Source: an uncultured Serinicoccus sp. (GTDB taxonomy: Bacteria > Actinomycetota > Actinomycetes > Actinomycetales > Dermatophilaceae). From it: 64,000 nucleotides of DNA. The stretch covers positions 186,001 through 250,000 of the forward strand of contig NZ_CANMUA010000004.1 of the NCBI RefSeq assembly GCF_947500995.1. Reading direction: 5' to 3'. The notes beneath the pieces were generated by a model, which was not told where the DNA came from, did no database searches, and saw only the letters and a list, made by a program, of their open reading frames with translations. Positions 1 through 8,523 of this stretch are shown here, in pieces. A program made the position numbers and the translations under genes. Each line of letters begins with the position of its first letter. Within the stretch, counting starts at the first letter, position 1.

Positions 1-81
1 CACCCGGGCCGGGGATATCTCCGTGTCTGCCGGGTCTTTCCCCGCAGTGTGGGAGCCGTGGTGCTGATGTGGCGGGCGGGC

Positions 82-1320
82 CTACGACGGGTCGACCACG
101 AGCCGGGCGGCGTGGCGGCCGGCGGCCGCGGCGGTGAGGAACGCGGCGGGGTCGTCCCCGAGGCCGCGGCCCATCGTGGACAGGGGGACCGGTACCTGTG
201 CCAGAGCCTCCGGGAGGCCCTCGGTGGCCACCTTGACCAGCTCGAGGTGCGGCGCGGCCTGGACGAGGTCCCGCGCCTGCCGGTAGACGAGTGCCAGGCA
301 CTCGCGCAGCGCGACGCTGTCTCCCACGCGTCCGGTGTGCCCGGAGGGCGCGTCCGGTGCATGTCCAGTGCGGGGGGAGGGGGTGTGTGGCGTGCGCCCG
401 CTGCGGGACGAGGGCAGGTCGGCCCCGTCAGCAGGTGGGGTGTCGGACCCGAGCACGGGGACGGGGAGGTCGGCGGGGTGGGCGAGGACCCGGCCGAAGG
501 AGGTGGCGCTGTGGTGGGACAGGCCCCGGTGCCGCTCGCGGGCGTCGGCCTGGGACACCCGCAGGCACGCCACCGGGCGTCCGCCGAGCACGGCCGCCGC
601 GTTGAGCGCCTCGCCCGCGGCCACCCCGGAGAATCCCCACCGGGTGTCGGTGCCGAGGTTGCCCGGGCCCTGGATCACCACGGCCAGGTCGGCCCCGACC
701 ACGTGCCGGGCCGCCAGCAGCGCGGTGTGCACCGTCACCGCCTCCAGGTCGCCGCCGAACGCCTGCCCGGCGGTGATGGTGCTCTGCAGCCACCCCGCCT
801 CGCGCAGGCCGGCGACGGTCCGCGACCAGGCCAGGGGCAACGCCGCCCCGTCGGTCATGACGTAGGCGACCCGGGCCCGGGGCCGCTGCGCCCGGACCCC
901 GGCGAGCACCGCGGGGAGCGCCGAGTGCAGGTCGGTGGCGAGCACCGGCATACCCTCGAGGTCGTCCGCGTGCGCGAGCGTGGCGTGGTGCTCGCCCTCG
1001 GGGTCGTCCACCCCCAGCACCATCGGCTGCAGCGGGGCGTAGCGGCCCTTGACCAGGTGACCGGGCTCACCGGCCGCGCGGCCCGGCCAGGCGTCCGGGC
1101 GGTCGGGGAGGGCGACGACGAGGGCATACCCTCCCGTGCCGAGCCCGCGCTCCAGAGCGGTGACGTTGAGCAGGACCCGGTCGCCCACCACGGCGCTGCC
1201 GACGAGGTCGGGGTAGCCCAGCGCCCGCACCCGCTCGTCCCCGACGTCGACGCCGAGCACCTGCACGCCGGCCCACCCCGGCAGCAGCTCGCGCACCTCG
1301 CCCTCGCGCCACGTGATCAC
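82..1320 (-). CDS. DUF3866 family protein
   Basis: The 412-residue protein matches the actinobacterial DUF3866 family as I remember it. It has an N-terminal beta-rich part (ITWREGEVRELLPG onward) and a conserved core with GPGNLGTDTRWGFSG. The biochemical role of the family is unknown to me. A Pro/Ser/His/Gly-rich stretch (residues about 285-335) interrupts the C-terminal half and looks like a linker. The GTG at 1320 was chosen because the protein signal starts there and the open frame further upstream is only antisense to pafB. No clear Shine-Dalgarno precedes it; a TAGGCT lies 9 bases upstream. It is divergent from pafB across 57 bp, so the two promoters must lie back to back. Start certainty is moderate. 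Confidence 0.75.
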   Translation of the reverse strand: MITWREGEVRELLPGWAGVQVLGVDVGDERVRALGYPDLVGSAVVGDRVLLNVTALERGLGTGGYALVVALPDRPDAWPGRAAGEPGHLVKGRYAPLQPMVLGVDDPEGEHHATLAHADDLEGMPVLATDLHSALPAVLAGVRAQRPRARVAYVMTDGAALPLAWSRTVAGLREAGWLQSTITAGQAFGGDLEAVTVHTALLAARHVVGADLAVVIQGPGNLGTDTRWGFSGVAAGEALNAAAVLGGRPVACLRVSQADARERHRGLSHHSATSFGRVLAHPADLPVPVLGSDTPPADGADLPSSRSGRTPHTPSPRTGHAPDAPSGHTGRVGDSVALRECLALVYRQARDLVQAAPHLELVKVATEGLPEALAQVPVPLSTMGRGLGDDPAAFLTAAAAGRHAARLVVDPS

Positions 1321-1377
1321 GACAGCCGAGCCTATCGATGACCGGGTCGCGTGAGGTCGGACGGTAGCCTGCGAGGC

Positions 1378-2394
1378 ATGGCGAAGAGCACGAGCACCGG
1401 CCCCAGCCCGGCCGCGGCCAAGACCGAGCGGCTGCTCAACCTCGTCATCGCCCTGCTGCACACCCGGCAGCCGCTGTCCCGGGCCAAGCTGCGCCAGGCG
1501 GTGCCGGACTACGCGCGGAGCACCCCCGAGGCGTTCGAGCGGATGTTCGAGAGGGACAAGGACGAGCTGCGCGCCCTGGGCATCCCGCTGCGGACCGAGC
1601 CGATCGACGCGTTCTTCGACGACGAGCCGGGCTACCGCATCGACCAGCGCGAGTACGCCCTGCCCGAGATCGACTTCGCCCCCGACGAGCTCGCGGTGCT
1701 CGGGCTCGCGGCGCGCGCCTGGGGCCAGGCGAGCCTCGCCGGCCCGGCGGCGCAGGCGCTGCGCAAGCTGGACGCCGCCGGGGTGGTCCGCGACGAGTCC
1801 TCGGTCGCCGGGATCGAGCCGCTGCTGCACACCCCCGACCCCGCCTTCGAGCCGGTCCGCGACGCCGTGCTGGAGCGGTGCGCGATCAGCTTCGACTACC
1901 GCGGCGGCACCGGCGACCTCGCGCGCCGCCGGGTGCAGCCGTGGGGGCTGACGAGCTGGCACGGCCGCTGGTACCTCACCGCCCACGACCTCGACCGCGA
2001 CGCGCCCCGGGTGTTCCGCCTGGACCGCGTCGTCGGCATCCCCGAGCGCTCCGGCCGGCCCGGGGGGTATGCCGTGCCCGACGACCTCGACGCGCTCGCC
2101 ATGATCCGGCGCAGCGCGGGCGAGGACGGAGAGCGGTCGACGACGGTCCGCCTGCTGGTGCGCGACGGGGCGGCCGCCTCGCTGCGGCGCCGGGGGCGGG
2201 AGAGCACGGCAGGCGGTGACGTGCCCGAGGGGTGGTCGCGGCTGGAGCTGGACGTGAGGTCCCTGACGCCGCTGGCGCGCGAGGTCACCGCGGCCGGGCC
2301 GCACGTGCACGTGGAGGCACCGGCCGAGCTGGCCGAGCAGGTCGCCGGACGGCTGCGCGCGGTCCTCGCCGCGCACGGGGGAGGAGCGGCCTGA
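1378..2394 (+). CDS. pafB: WYL-domain transcriptional regulator PafB
   Basis: This 338-residue protein has an N-terminal winged-helix region (about 15-85) and a central WYL domain with the WYL signature at residues 198-200. PafB and PafC together activate the mycobacterial DNA-damage response that does not depend on LexA/RecA, and both are usually encoded near the Pup-proteasome genes. The ATG at 1378 was chosen over an upstream GTG because TAGCCT lies 7 bases before it, the leaderless pattern of this genome. It overlaps pafC by one base (TGATG), which implies translational coupling. pafA is not seen in the window; the upstream neighbour is a divergent DUF3866 gene. Confidence 0.9.
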   Translation: MAKSTSTGPSPAAAKTERLLNLVIALLHTRQPLSRAKLRQAVPDYARSTPEAFERMFERDKDELRALGIPLRTEPIDAFFDDEPGYRIDQREYALPEIDFAPDELAVLGLAARAWGQASLAGPAAQALRKLDAAGVVRDESSVAGIEPLLHTPDPAFEPVRDAVLERCAISFDYRGGTGDLARRRVQPWGLTSWHGRWYLTAHDLDRDAPRVFRLDRVVGIPERSGRPGGYAVPDDLDALAMIRRSAGEDGERSTTVRLLVRDGAAASLRRRGRESTAGGDVPEGWSRLELDVRSLTPLAREVTAAGPHVHVEAPAELAEQVAGRLRAVLAAHGGGAA

Positions 2395-3377
2395 TGGCGA
2401 CCTACGAGAGCGCCACCTCGCGGGTGGCCCGGATGCTGACGATGGTGCCGTGGCTGCTGCACCGGCAGGGCATCGACCTCGCGACGGCGGCGGCCGAGCT
2501 CGGGGTGAGCGAGAACCAGGTGGTCGAGGACCTGCAGATCCTCTTCCTGTGCGGGCTGCCCGGTCACTACCCCGACGACCTCATCGAGGCCTCCTGGGAG
2601 GGTGGGCGCGTCTTCGTCGGCAACGCCGACACCATCGCCCGCCCCCTGCGCCTCGGCCGGGACGAGGCCCTGGCGCTCATCGTGGCCCTGCGGGCGCTCG
2701 CCGACACCCCCGGCCTGGCCGAGCGGGACGCCATCGACCGGGCGCTGGCCAAGCTGGAGTCGGCTGCCGGGGAGACCGCGCGGGCGGCGGCCGCCGTGCG
2801 TGTCGACCTCGAGCAGCCGGCCGACGACGACATCGCCGCCGCCGTCCGCGCCGGGCTGACCGAGCGGCGCCGACTGCACCTGCGCTACACCTCCGGCAGC
2901 CGGGACGAGACCACCGAGCGCGACGTCGACCCGTTGCGCGCGCTGTCGGTGGACGGCCGGTGGTACCTCGAGGGCTGGTGCCACCGCGCCGGGGGTGTGC
3001 GCCTCTTCCGGCTCGACCGGATCGAGACGGCCGAGGTGCTGGACGTTCCGGCCACGCCGCCGGAGGACCTGCCCGAGCGGGCCGTCGGCAGCGGGGTCTA
3101 CCGCCCGGACCCCGAGGACCGCGTCGTCACCCTCGACCTGGCCCCCGGCTCGGCGTGGGTCGCCGAGCAGGTCCCGGCCGAGGAGGTCGAGCCGCGTGCT
3201 GACGGCTCGGTCCGCATGGTGCTGCGGGTCGCCGACCCCCGCTGGCTCATCCGGCTCGTGCTGCGCGAGGGCGGGGGAGTGCGGGTCGTCGAGCCGGCCG
3301 CGCTCGTGGACGCCGTGCAGGAGGCCGCGCGGACGGCCCTGTCGGGGAACCTGTCGTCGGGCCCGGCGTTAGACTGA
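2394..3377 (+). CDS. pafC: WYL-domain transcriptional regulator PafC
   Basis: This 327-residue WYL protein is paralogous to PafB. It has an N-terminal helix-turn-helix (about 10-55, including TAAAELGVSENQVVEDLQ) and a WYL motif at residues 190-192. PafC acts with PafB as a heteromeric activator of DNA-repair genes; single-stranded DNA has been proposed as the WYL ligand in mycobacteria. The ATG shares a base with the pafB stop, so pafB-pafC form one operon. tatA follows after 61 bp, the order known from mycobacteria (pafB-pafC-tatA-tatC). Nothing in the protein looks truncated. Confidence 0.9.
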   Translation: MATYESATSRVARMLTMVPWLLHRQGIDLATAAAELGVSENQVVEDLQILFLCGLPGHYPDDLIEASWEGGRVFVGNADTIARPLRLGRDEALALIVALRALADTPGLAERDAIDRALAKLESAAGETARAAAAVRVDLEQPADDDIAAAVRAGLTERRRLHLRYTSGSRDETTERDVDPLRALSVDGRWYLEGWCHRAGGVRLFRLDRIETAEVLDVPATPPEDLPERAVGSGVYRPDPEDRVVTLDLAPGSAWVAEQVPAEEVEPRADGSVRMVLRVADPRWLIRLVLREGGGVRVVEPAALVDAVQEAARTALSGNLSSGPALD

Positions 3378-3438
3378 CCACGCACCCCGGTGCGCCGCCA
3401 CGGCGGCGACACCTCTACCGAGAGCGAGTGAGCCCACC

Positions 3439-3726
3439 ATGCGTCTCCAGGCCTGGCACATCGTCGTCCTCGTCGTCGCCTTCCTCCTGCTCTTCGGGTG
3501 GAAGAACCTGCCCAACATGGCTCGGTCCATGGGCGAGTCCATGCGGGTCTTCAAGTCCGAGGTCGACCAGATGAAGGACGAGGGCGAGGCGCGCAAGACC
3601 GAGAAGGACGCCGAGCGCCCCGCGCTGGACGACCGCAAGGGCCACGACGTCGACACCGCCCGCGAGGAGTACGACGCGATGAAGCGGCGCGAGGGCGGGG
3701 CCGGCACCGGCACCACCGGCGCCTGA
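3439..3726 (+). CDS. tatA: Sec-independent protein translocase TatA
   Basis: This 95-residue protein begins with one transmembrane helix (about 6-21) followed by the typical FGWKNLPNMARSMGESMR hinge and amphipathic helix, then a charged, disordered tail. TatA oligomerises to make the pathway through which folded twin-arginine proteins cross the membrane. The Phe-Gly pair after the helix and the basic Lys/Arg residues in the amphipathic helix are family hallmarks. It sits between pafC and tatC. The 30-bp gap to tatC contains one copy of the GGCATACC octamer. No tatB is in the window, as in many Gram-positives. Confidence 0.92.
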   Translation: MRLQAWHIVVLVVAFLLLFGWKNLPNMARSMGESMRVFKSEVDQMKDEGEARKTEKDAERPALDDRKGHDVDTAREEYDAMKRREGGAGTGTTGA

Positions 3727-3756
3727 CCGACAACGCGCGACACGGCATACCCGACG

Positions 3757-4581
3757 GTGACCCGAGCGGCCCGCGCCCGGCGCGCGAAGGACCCCGAGGG
3801 ACGGATGTCCCTCGGGGACCACTTCCGTGAGCTGCGCAACCGGCTGACGATCAGTGTCCTCGCGATCGGGGTGCTCTCGGTCGTCGGGTGGTACTGGTAC
3901 GACGAGATCATCGCGGTCGTCACCGCCCCCATCGACGCCGTCGCCGCCGAGCGCGGGGACGAGGCCGTCTCGCTGCGGTTCCAGAACATCACCGAGCCGT
4001 TCGCGATGCAGCTGCGGGTGGCCATCTTCAGCGGCATCCTGCTCGCCAGCCCGATCTGGCTGTGGAACATCTGGGGCTTCCTGCTCCCCGGGCTCACCCG
4101 GTCGGAGAAGAAGATCGCGCTGTCCTACTTCTTCATCTCCATCCCGCTGTTCTTCGCCGGCGCGGCGCTCGCCGCCTTCACCTTCCCGCGCCTCGTCGCG
4201 ATCTTGCTGGGCTTCACCCCGGACGGCATCGCCAACCTGCCCGGGGCGAGTGAGTTCCTCACCCTGTGGCTCTACTTCATGCTCGCCTTCGGCCTGGCGT
4301 TCCTGCTGCCGGTGGTGCTCGTGGCGCTCAACCAGATCGGCATCCTCTCCGCGCGGCTCATGCTGCGCAGCTGGCGGGTCGTCCTCTTCGGCATCCTCGT
4401 CTTCTCCGCCTTCATGACGCCGGACCCCAGCGCCTGGACGATGCTGGCGATGGCTAGCCCGGTCTTCGCGCTCTACTGGTGCGCGGTCGGTGTCGCCTTC
4501 CTCATGGAGCGGCGCCGGGGGAAGAAGAACCCCGGCCGGTATGCCGGCCTGTCGCCGGACGAGGCGACCCCGCTGACATGA
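3757..4581 (+). CDS. tatC: Sec-independent protein translocase TatC
   Basis: This 274-residue membrane protein has six predicted helices and the conserved N-terminal motif SLGDHFRELRNRL, which helps bind the twin-arginine signal, followed by the FQNITEPF loop. TatC is the receptor of the Tat translocase. The GTG at 3757 gives a basic N-terminal extension; an internal ATG at 3805 would start directly at MSLGDHFREL and is a real alternative. The stop overlaps the next gene by four bases (ATGA), so the lipid-kinase-like gene is probably co-translated. Confidence 0.92.
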   Translation: MTRAARARRAKDPEGRMSLGDHFRELRNRLTISVLAIGVLSVVGWYWYDEIIAVVTAPIDAVAAERGDEAVSLRFQNITEPFAMQLRVAIFSGILLASPIWLWNIWGFLLPGLTRSEKKIALSYFFISIPLFFAGAALAAFTFPRLVAILLGFTPDGIANLPGASEFLTLWLYFMLAFGLAFLLPVVLVALNQIGILSARLMLRSWRVVLFGILVFSAFMTPDPSAWTMLAMASPVFALYWCAVGVAFLMERRRGKKNPGRYAGLSPDEATPLT

Positions 4582-5465
4582 GGTACGCCCTCGTGCACGG
4601 CCGCCGCTCCGGCCGTGGCGGGGCGGCCGCGGTGGGGGAGGCCGCGACCGGCGCGCTGCGCGCGGCCGGGCACGACGTCGTCCAGGTGACCGCGGGCACA
4701 ATGGAGCAGGCCCGCGCCGCGAGCGCCGCTCTGGTGGCCGACGGGGTCGACGTGCTGGTCGTCGCCGGAGGGGACGGGCTGGTCAGCCTGGGTGCCGACG
4801 TCTGCGCGGGGACGGGGACGACGCTCGGCATCCTGCCGGCCGGGACCGGCAACGACAACGCCCGCAGCCTGGGGCTGCCGACGGACCCGGCCCGGTGCGT
4901 CGAGGTGCTCCTCGAGGGGCGGACCCGCACCGTGGACACGCTGCTCCTGCCGGACCTGGAGCGGCGGGTGCTGGGCTCGGTGTGCACAGCCCTGGAGGCC
5001 CGGATCAACGCCCGCGCCAACCGGCTGCCGCGCCGGCTGGGGGCTGCCTCCTACACCCTCTCGGCGCTGGTGGAGATCGCGCTGCTGCGCCGCCAGCCGC
5101 CGCTGCGCTACCGGCTGACGGTCGACGGCCGGCCCCGTGAGCTGGAGGCGCTGGTCGTGGTGGCCGCGTCGATGCCGTTCTTCGGCGGGGGCCTGCCCAT
5201 CGCCCCGGAGGCGGACCCCGCCGACGGCGCGCTGGACCTCGTGCTCGTCCACCCCGTCATCCCGGGTGCCGCCCTGGGGGTGCTGCGGGCGCTGCGGGCG
5301 GGACGGCATACCGGGCACCCGGCGGTGGAGGTGCACCGGGCGCGCGAGGTGACGGTCGAGGGACCGGACGACGTCGTCGCCCACGGTGACGGCGAGCCGC
5401 TCGGGAGCCTGCCGCTCACCGTGCGGGTCGACGCCGCCAGCCTGCGGGTGGTCGTCCCGGGCTGA
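4578..5465 (+). CDS. Diacylglycerol kinase-family lipid kinase
   Basis: This 295-residue protein carries the DAGK catalytic signature: GGDG at residues 64-67 and PAGTGNDNAR at 87-96, with a C-terminal beta domain containing FFGGGLPIAPEADPADGALDLV. Such enzymes phosphorylate diacylglycerol, sphingoid bases or related lipids with ATP. The substrate cannot be read from sequence. Its ATG overlaps the tatC stop (ATGA), so it lies in the tatA-tatC operon, and helY follows after 15 bp. A link between the kinase and Tat export is not implied by function; the arrangement may simply be conserved operon structure. Confidence 0.85.
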   Translation: MRYALVHGRRSGRGGAAAVGEAATGALRAAGHDVVQVTAGTMEQARAASAALVADGVDVLVVAGGDGLVSLGADVCAGTGTTLGILPAGTGNDNARSLGLPTDPARCVEVLLEGRTRTVDTLLLPDLERRVLGSVCTALEARINARANRLPRRLGAASYTLSALVEIALLRRQPPLRYRLTVDGRPRELEALVVVAASMPFFGGGLPIAPEADPADGALDLVLVHPVIPGAALGVLRALRAGRHTGHPAVEVHRAREVTVEGPDDVVAHGDGEPLGSLPLTVRVDAASLRVVVPG

Positions 5466-5480
5466 CGTAGCCTGGGTGGC

Positions 5481-8417
5481 ATGCCCAGCCCCGCCGAACG
5501 CTACGCCGCCTCGCGCGCCCGGGCCGCGCGTGCCGCCACCCCCGCGGGGCGGTTCACGCAGACCCTCGGCCTGGAGCTCGACGACTTCCAGCGCGAGGCC
5601 ATCGACGCCGTCCAGGACGGCGCCGGGGTCCTCGTCGCGGCCCCGACCGGCGCCGGCAAGACCGTCGTCGGGGAGTTCGCGGTCGCCCTCGCCCTGGAGA
5701 CCGGCCGCAAGGCGTTCTACACGACCCCGATCAAGGCGCTGTCGAACCAGAAGTACCACGACCTCGTCGCGCGGCACGGGTCCGCCAACGTCGGGCTGCT
5801 CACCGGGGACGCCTCGATCAACGGCGAGGCACCGGTGGTCGTCATGACCACCGAGGTGCTGCGCAACATGATGTATGCCGCGTCCCCGACCCTGACCGGC
5901 CTCGGGTTCGTCATCATGGACGAGGTGCACTACCTCGCCGACCGGTGGCGCGGCGCGGTCTGGGAGGAGGTCATCATCCACCTGCCCGAGTCGGTGCAGG
6001 TCATCTCGCTGTCGGCGACGGTCAGCAACGCCGAGGAGTTCGGCGACTGGCTGCGCCAGGTGCGGGGGCGGGGTGACGCCGACTCGCTGCGGGTCATCGT
6101 CTCCGAGCACCGCCCGGTGCCGCTGTGGCAGCACATGATGGTCGGCCAGCGGCTCTACGACCTCTTCGTCACCGACGGGCTGCGGGCGGCGCCCGGGGTC
6201 GACGGGACCACCCGGGTCAACCCCGAGCTGCTGCAGGGCATCTCGGCGGCCGAGCGCTCGGCGCGGGCCGAGGGCGGCTGGCGGCGCGACGACGCCGGCG
6301 GCCCGCGGGGTCGACGGGGCGAGCCACGGGGCCGGGGTCGCTCGGGCGGCGGGCGCGGTGGCGACCGTCGGGACCAGCGGGGGTCACGGCATACCGGGCG
6401 GTCCCGTCGCTACGACGACGCCCGGGGCGTCGGCGGCGGGGGCACCGGCGCCGGGGGAGAGGCGGGCTTCTCCCGCGGGTCGCTGCCCGGGGGCGTGGCG
6501 AGCCGGGCGCAGGTCATCGACCGGCTCGACCGCGACGGGCTGCTGCCGGCCATCACCTTCATCTTCAGCCGGGCCGGGTGCGACGGCGCCGTCCAGCAGC
6601 TGCTGGGCCGCGGCACCCGGCTCATCCCCGAGGAGCAGGGCCAGACGATCCGGGCCCTGGTCGCCGAGCGGGTCGCCGAGGTCGACCCGGCCGACCTCGG
6701 GGTGCTGGGGTACCACGACTTCGTGGAGGGGCTCTCCCGCGGCTACGCCGCGCACCACGCCGGGATGCTGCCGCTCTTCCGCGAGATCGTCGAGGAGCTC
6801 TTCACCGCCGGGCAGGTGCGCTCGGTCTTCGCGACCGAGACGCTCGCGCTCGGCATCAACATGCCGGCCCGCACCGTGGTGCTGGAGAAGCTGGTGAAGT
6901 TCAACGGCGAGGAGCACGCGCCGGTCACCCCGGCGGAGTACACCCAGCTCACCGGCCGGGCCGGCCGCCGGGGCATCGACGTCGAGGGCCACGCCGTGGT
7001 GCTGTGGCGGCGCGGCACCGACCCGATGGACGTCGCCGGGCTCGCCTCGACCCGGACCTACCCGCTGCGCAGCTCCTTCCGGCCCAGCTCCAACATGGCC
7101 GTCAACCTCGTCGCGCAGTACGGCCGCGACCGCGCCCACGAGCTGCTCCAGGCGAGCTTCGCGCAGTTCCAGGCCGACCGGTCCGTCGTCGGGCTCACCA
7201 CCCAGATCCGCTACAACACCGAGGCGCTGGAGGGGTATGCCGAGTCCATGGCCTGCGACCGTGGCGACTTCCGGGAGTACGGCCGGCTGCGCCACCAGCT
7301 CTCCGAGGTCGAGAGGAAGGCCGCCCGGACGCGCCAGGCCCAGCGACGCAGCGACATCGGCCAGGCGCTGGAAGAGCTCGAGCGGGGCCAGGTCATCCAG
7401 CTCGACGGCGGGCGGCACGGCACGATGGCGGTGGTCGTCCGGGGCGCCCGCGGCGCCGGCCCGGAGCCGACGGTCGTCACGTCCAGCGGTCGGGTGCAGC
7501 GGCTGACCATCCCGGGCTTCCGGGACGTCCCCGAGGTCATCGGCACCCTCACGGTGCCCAAGCACTTCAACGAGCGCAGCCCCAAGGCGCGCAAGGACCT
7601 CGCCGCGGCGCTGCGCTCCACCGTCCACGAGCCGATGCCCGGACGGACGTCGTCAGGGCGCGGGCGGGACGGCATACCGGAGGGGGCGGCGGCACAGGTC
7701 GACGAGCTGCGCGCCGCGCTCGCCGCGCACCCCTGCCACAGCTGCCCCGAGCGCGAGGACCACGCGCGGTGGGCGGCGCGGTGGTGGACGCTGCGCAAGG
7801 AGACCGACGACCTGCAGCGGCGGGTGACGCACCGCACGAACACCCTGGCGGCGACCTTCGAGCGGATCTGCGACCTGCTGTCCGCCATGGGGTACCTCAG
7901 CGAGGACGGGCAGGAGGTGACCGCGGAGGGCCAGCGGCTGCGCCGGATCTACACCGAGCTCGACCTCGTCGCCGCCGAGGCGCTGCGGCGCGGGACGTGG
8001 CGACGGCTCACCCCGGCCGACCTCGCCTCGGTCGTCTCCGCGCTCGTGCACGAGTCGCGCGGCGACGAGCCTGGTGACCCGCCGACGCCGAGCGTGGAGG
8101 TGGCCGAGGCGCTGGGCGAGATGGGCTCGATCTGGACCGAGGTGCAGGCCGGCAAGCTGGCGCACAACCTCACCGGCGACCGCGAGCTCGATCCCGGGAT
8201 CACCTGGATGGTCCACCGGTGGGCCTCCGGCCGCGGCCTGGAGGAGGTGCTGCGCTCGGGCGACCTGTCGGCCGGTGACTTCGTCCGCCGGGCCAAGCAG
8301 GTCGTCGACCTGCTCGGCCAGATCACCCACGCGGCCGACGAGGACGTCGCCAGCACCGCCCGCCGTGCCTCCGCCGCGATGCTGCGCGGCGTCGTGGCCG
8401 CCGACCGCCTCGACTGA
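5481..8417 (+). CDS. helY: DEVH-box RNA/DNA helicase HelY (Ski2/Mtr4-like)
   Basis: This 978-residue helicase has Walker A APTGAGKT at 54-61, DEVH at 147-150, SAT at 178-180 and a motif VI-like QLTGRAGRRGID in the second RecA domain. A DSHCT-like C-terminal region follows (from about 790). It matches the actinobacterial HelY family, which resembles eukaryotic Ski2/Mtr4 exosome helicases. A long Arg/Gly-rich insert (about 265-340) separates the two RecA lobes and may be an RNA-binding linker. The start follows TAGCCT by 7 bases, indicating leaderless transcription. It is the last gene of the pafB-to-helY run. Confidence 0.88.
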   Translation: MPSPAERYAASRARAARAATPAGRFTQTLGLELDDFQREAIDAVQDGAGVLVAAPTGAGKTVVGEFAVALALETGRKAFYTTPIKALSNQKYHDLVARHGSANVGLLTGDASINGEAPVVVMTTEVLRNMMYAASPTLTGLGFVIMDEVHYLADRWRGAVWEEVIIHLPESVQVISLSATVSNAEEFGDWLRQVRGRGDADSLRVIVSEHRPVPLWQHMMVGQRLYDLFVTDGLRAAPGVDGTTRVNPELLQGISAAERSARAEGGWRRDDAGGPRGRRGEPRGRGRSGGGRGGDRRDQRGSRHTGRSRRYDDARGVGGGGTGAGGEAGFSRGSLPGGVASRAQVIDRLDRDGLLPAITFIFSRAGCDGAVQQLLGRGTRLIPEEQGQTIRALVAERVAEVDPADLGVLGYHDFVEGLSRGYAAHHAGMLPLFREIVEELFTAGQVRSVFATETLALGINMPARTVVLEKLVKFNGEEHAPVTPAEYTQLTGRAGRRGIDVEGHAVVLWRRGTDPMDVAGLASTRTYPLRSSFRPSSNMAVNLVAQYGRDRAHELLQASFAQFQADRSVVGLTTQIRYNTEALEGYAESMACDRGDFREYGRLRHQLSEVERKAARTRQAQRRSDIGQALEELERGQVIQLDGGRHGTMAVVVRGARGAGPEPTVVTSSGRVQRLTIPGFRDVPEVIGTLTVPKHFNERSPKARKDLAAALRSTVHEPMPGRTSSGRGRDGIPEGAAAQVDELRAALAAHPCHSCPEREDHARWAARWWTLRKETDDLQRRVTHRTNTLAATFERICDLLSAMGYLSEDGQEVTAEGQRLRRIYTELDLVAAEALRRGTWRRLTPADLASVVSALVHESRGDEPGDPPTPSVEVAEALGEMGSIWTEVQAGKLAHNLTGDRELDPGITWMVHRWASGRGLEEVLRSGDLSAGDFVRRAKQVVDLLGQITHAADEDVASTARRASAAMLRGVVAADRLD

Positions 8418-8445
8418 AGCGCGAGCCGACACCACCGCCCCCTCC

Positions 8446-8511
8446 CCGACCGCACCGGACGCGCCGTCCGACCGCATCGGACGCCCCGTCCGACCGCACC
8501 GGACGCGCGGT
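8446..8511. repeat. Three 22-bp tandem repeats with internal dyads upstream of the thiolase gene
   Basis: Three consecutive 22-bp units occupy 8446-8467, 8468-8489 and 8490-8511, differing at only a few bases. Each contains an inverted repeat of the form TCCGA-N5-TCGGA, perfect in the middle copy and with one mismatch in the outer copies. The array ends directly at the TAGAGT -10 box (8512-8517) of the thiolase gene. A 22-bp period is about two DNA helical turns, so the dyads lie on one face. An operator array is the simplest reading; the regulator is unknown. Confidence 0.7.
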
Positions 8512-8523
8512 TAGAGTGCGGCC

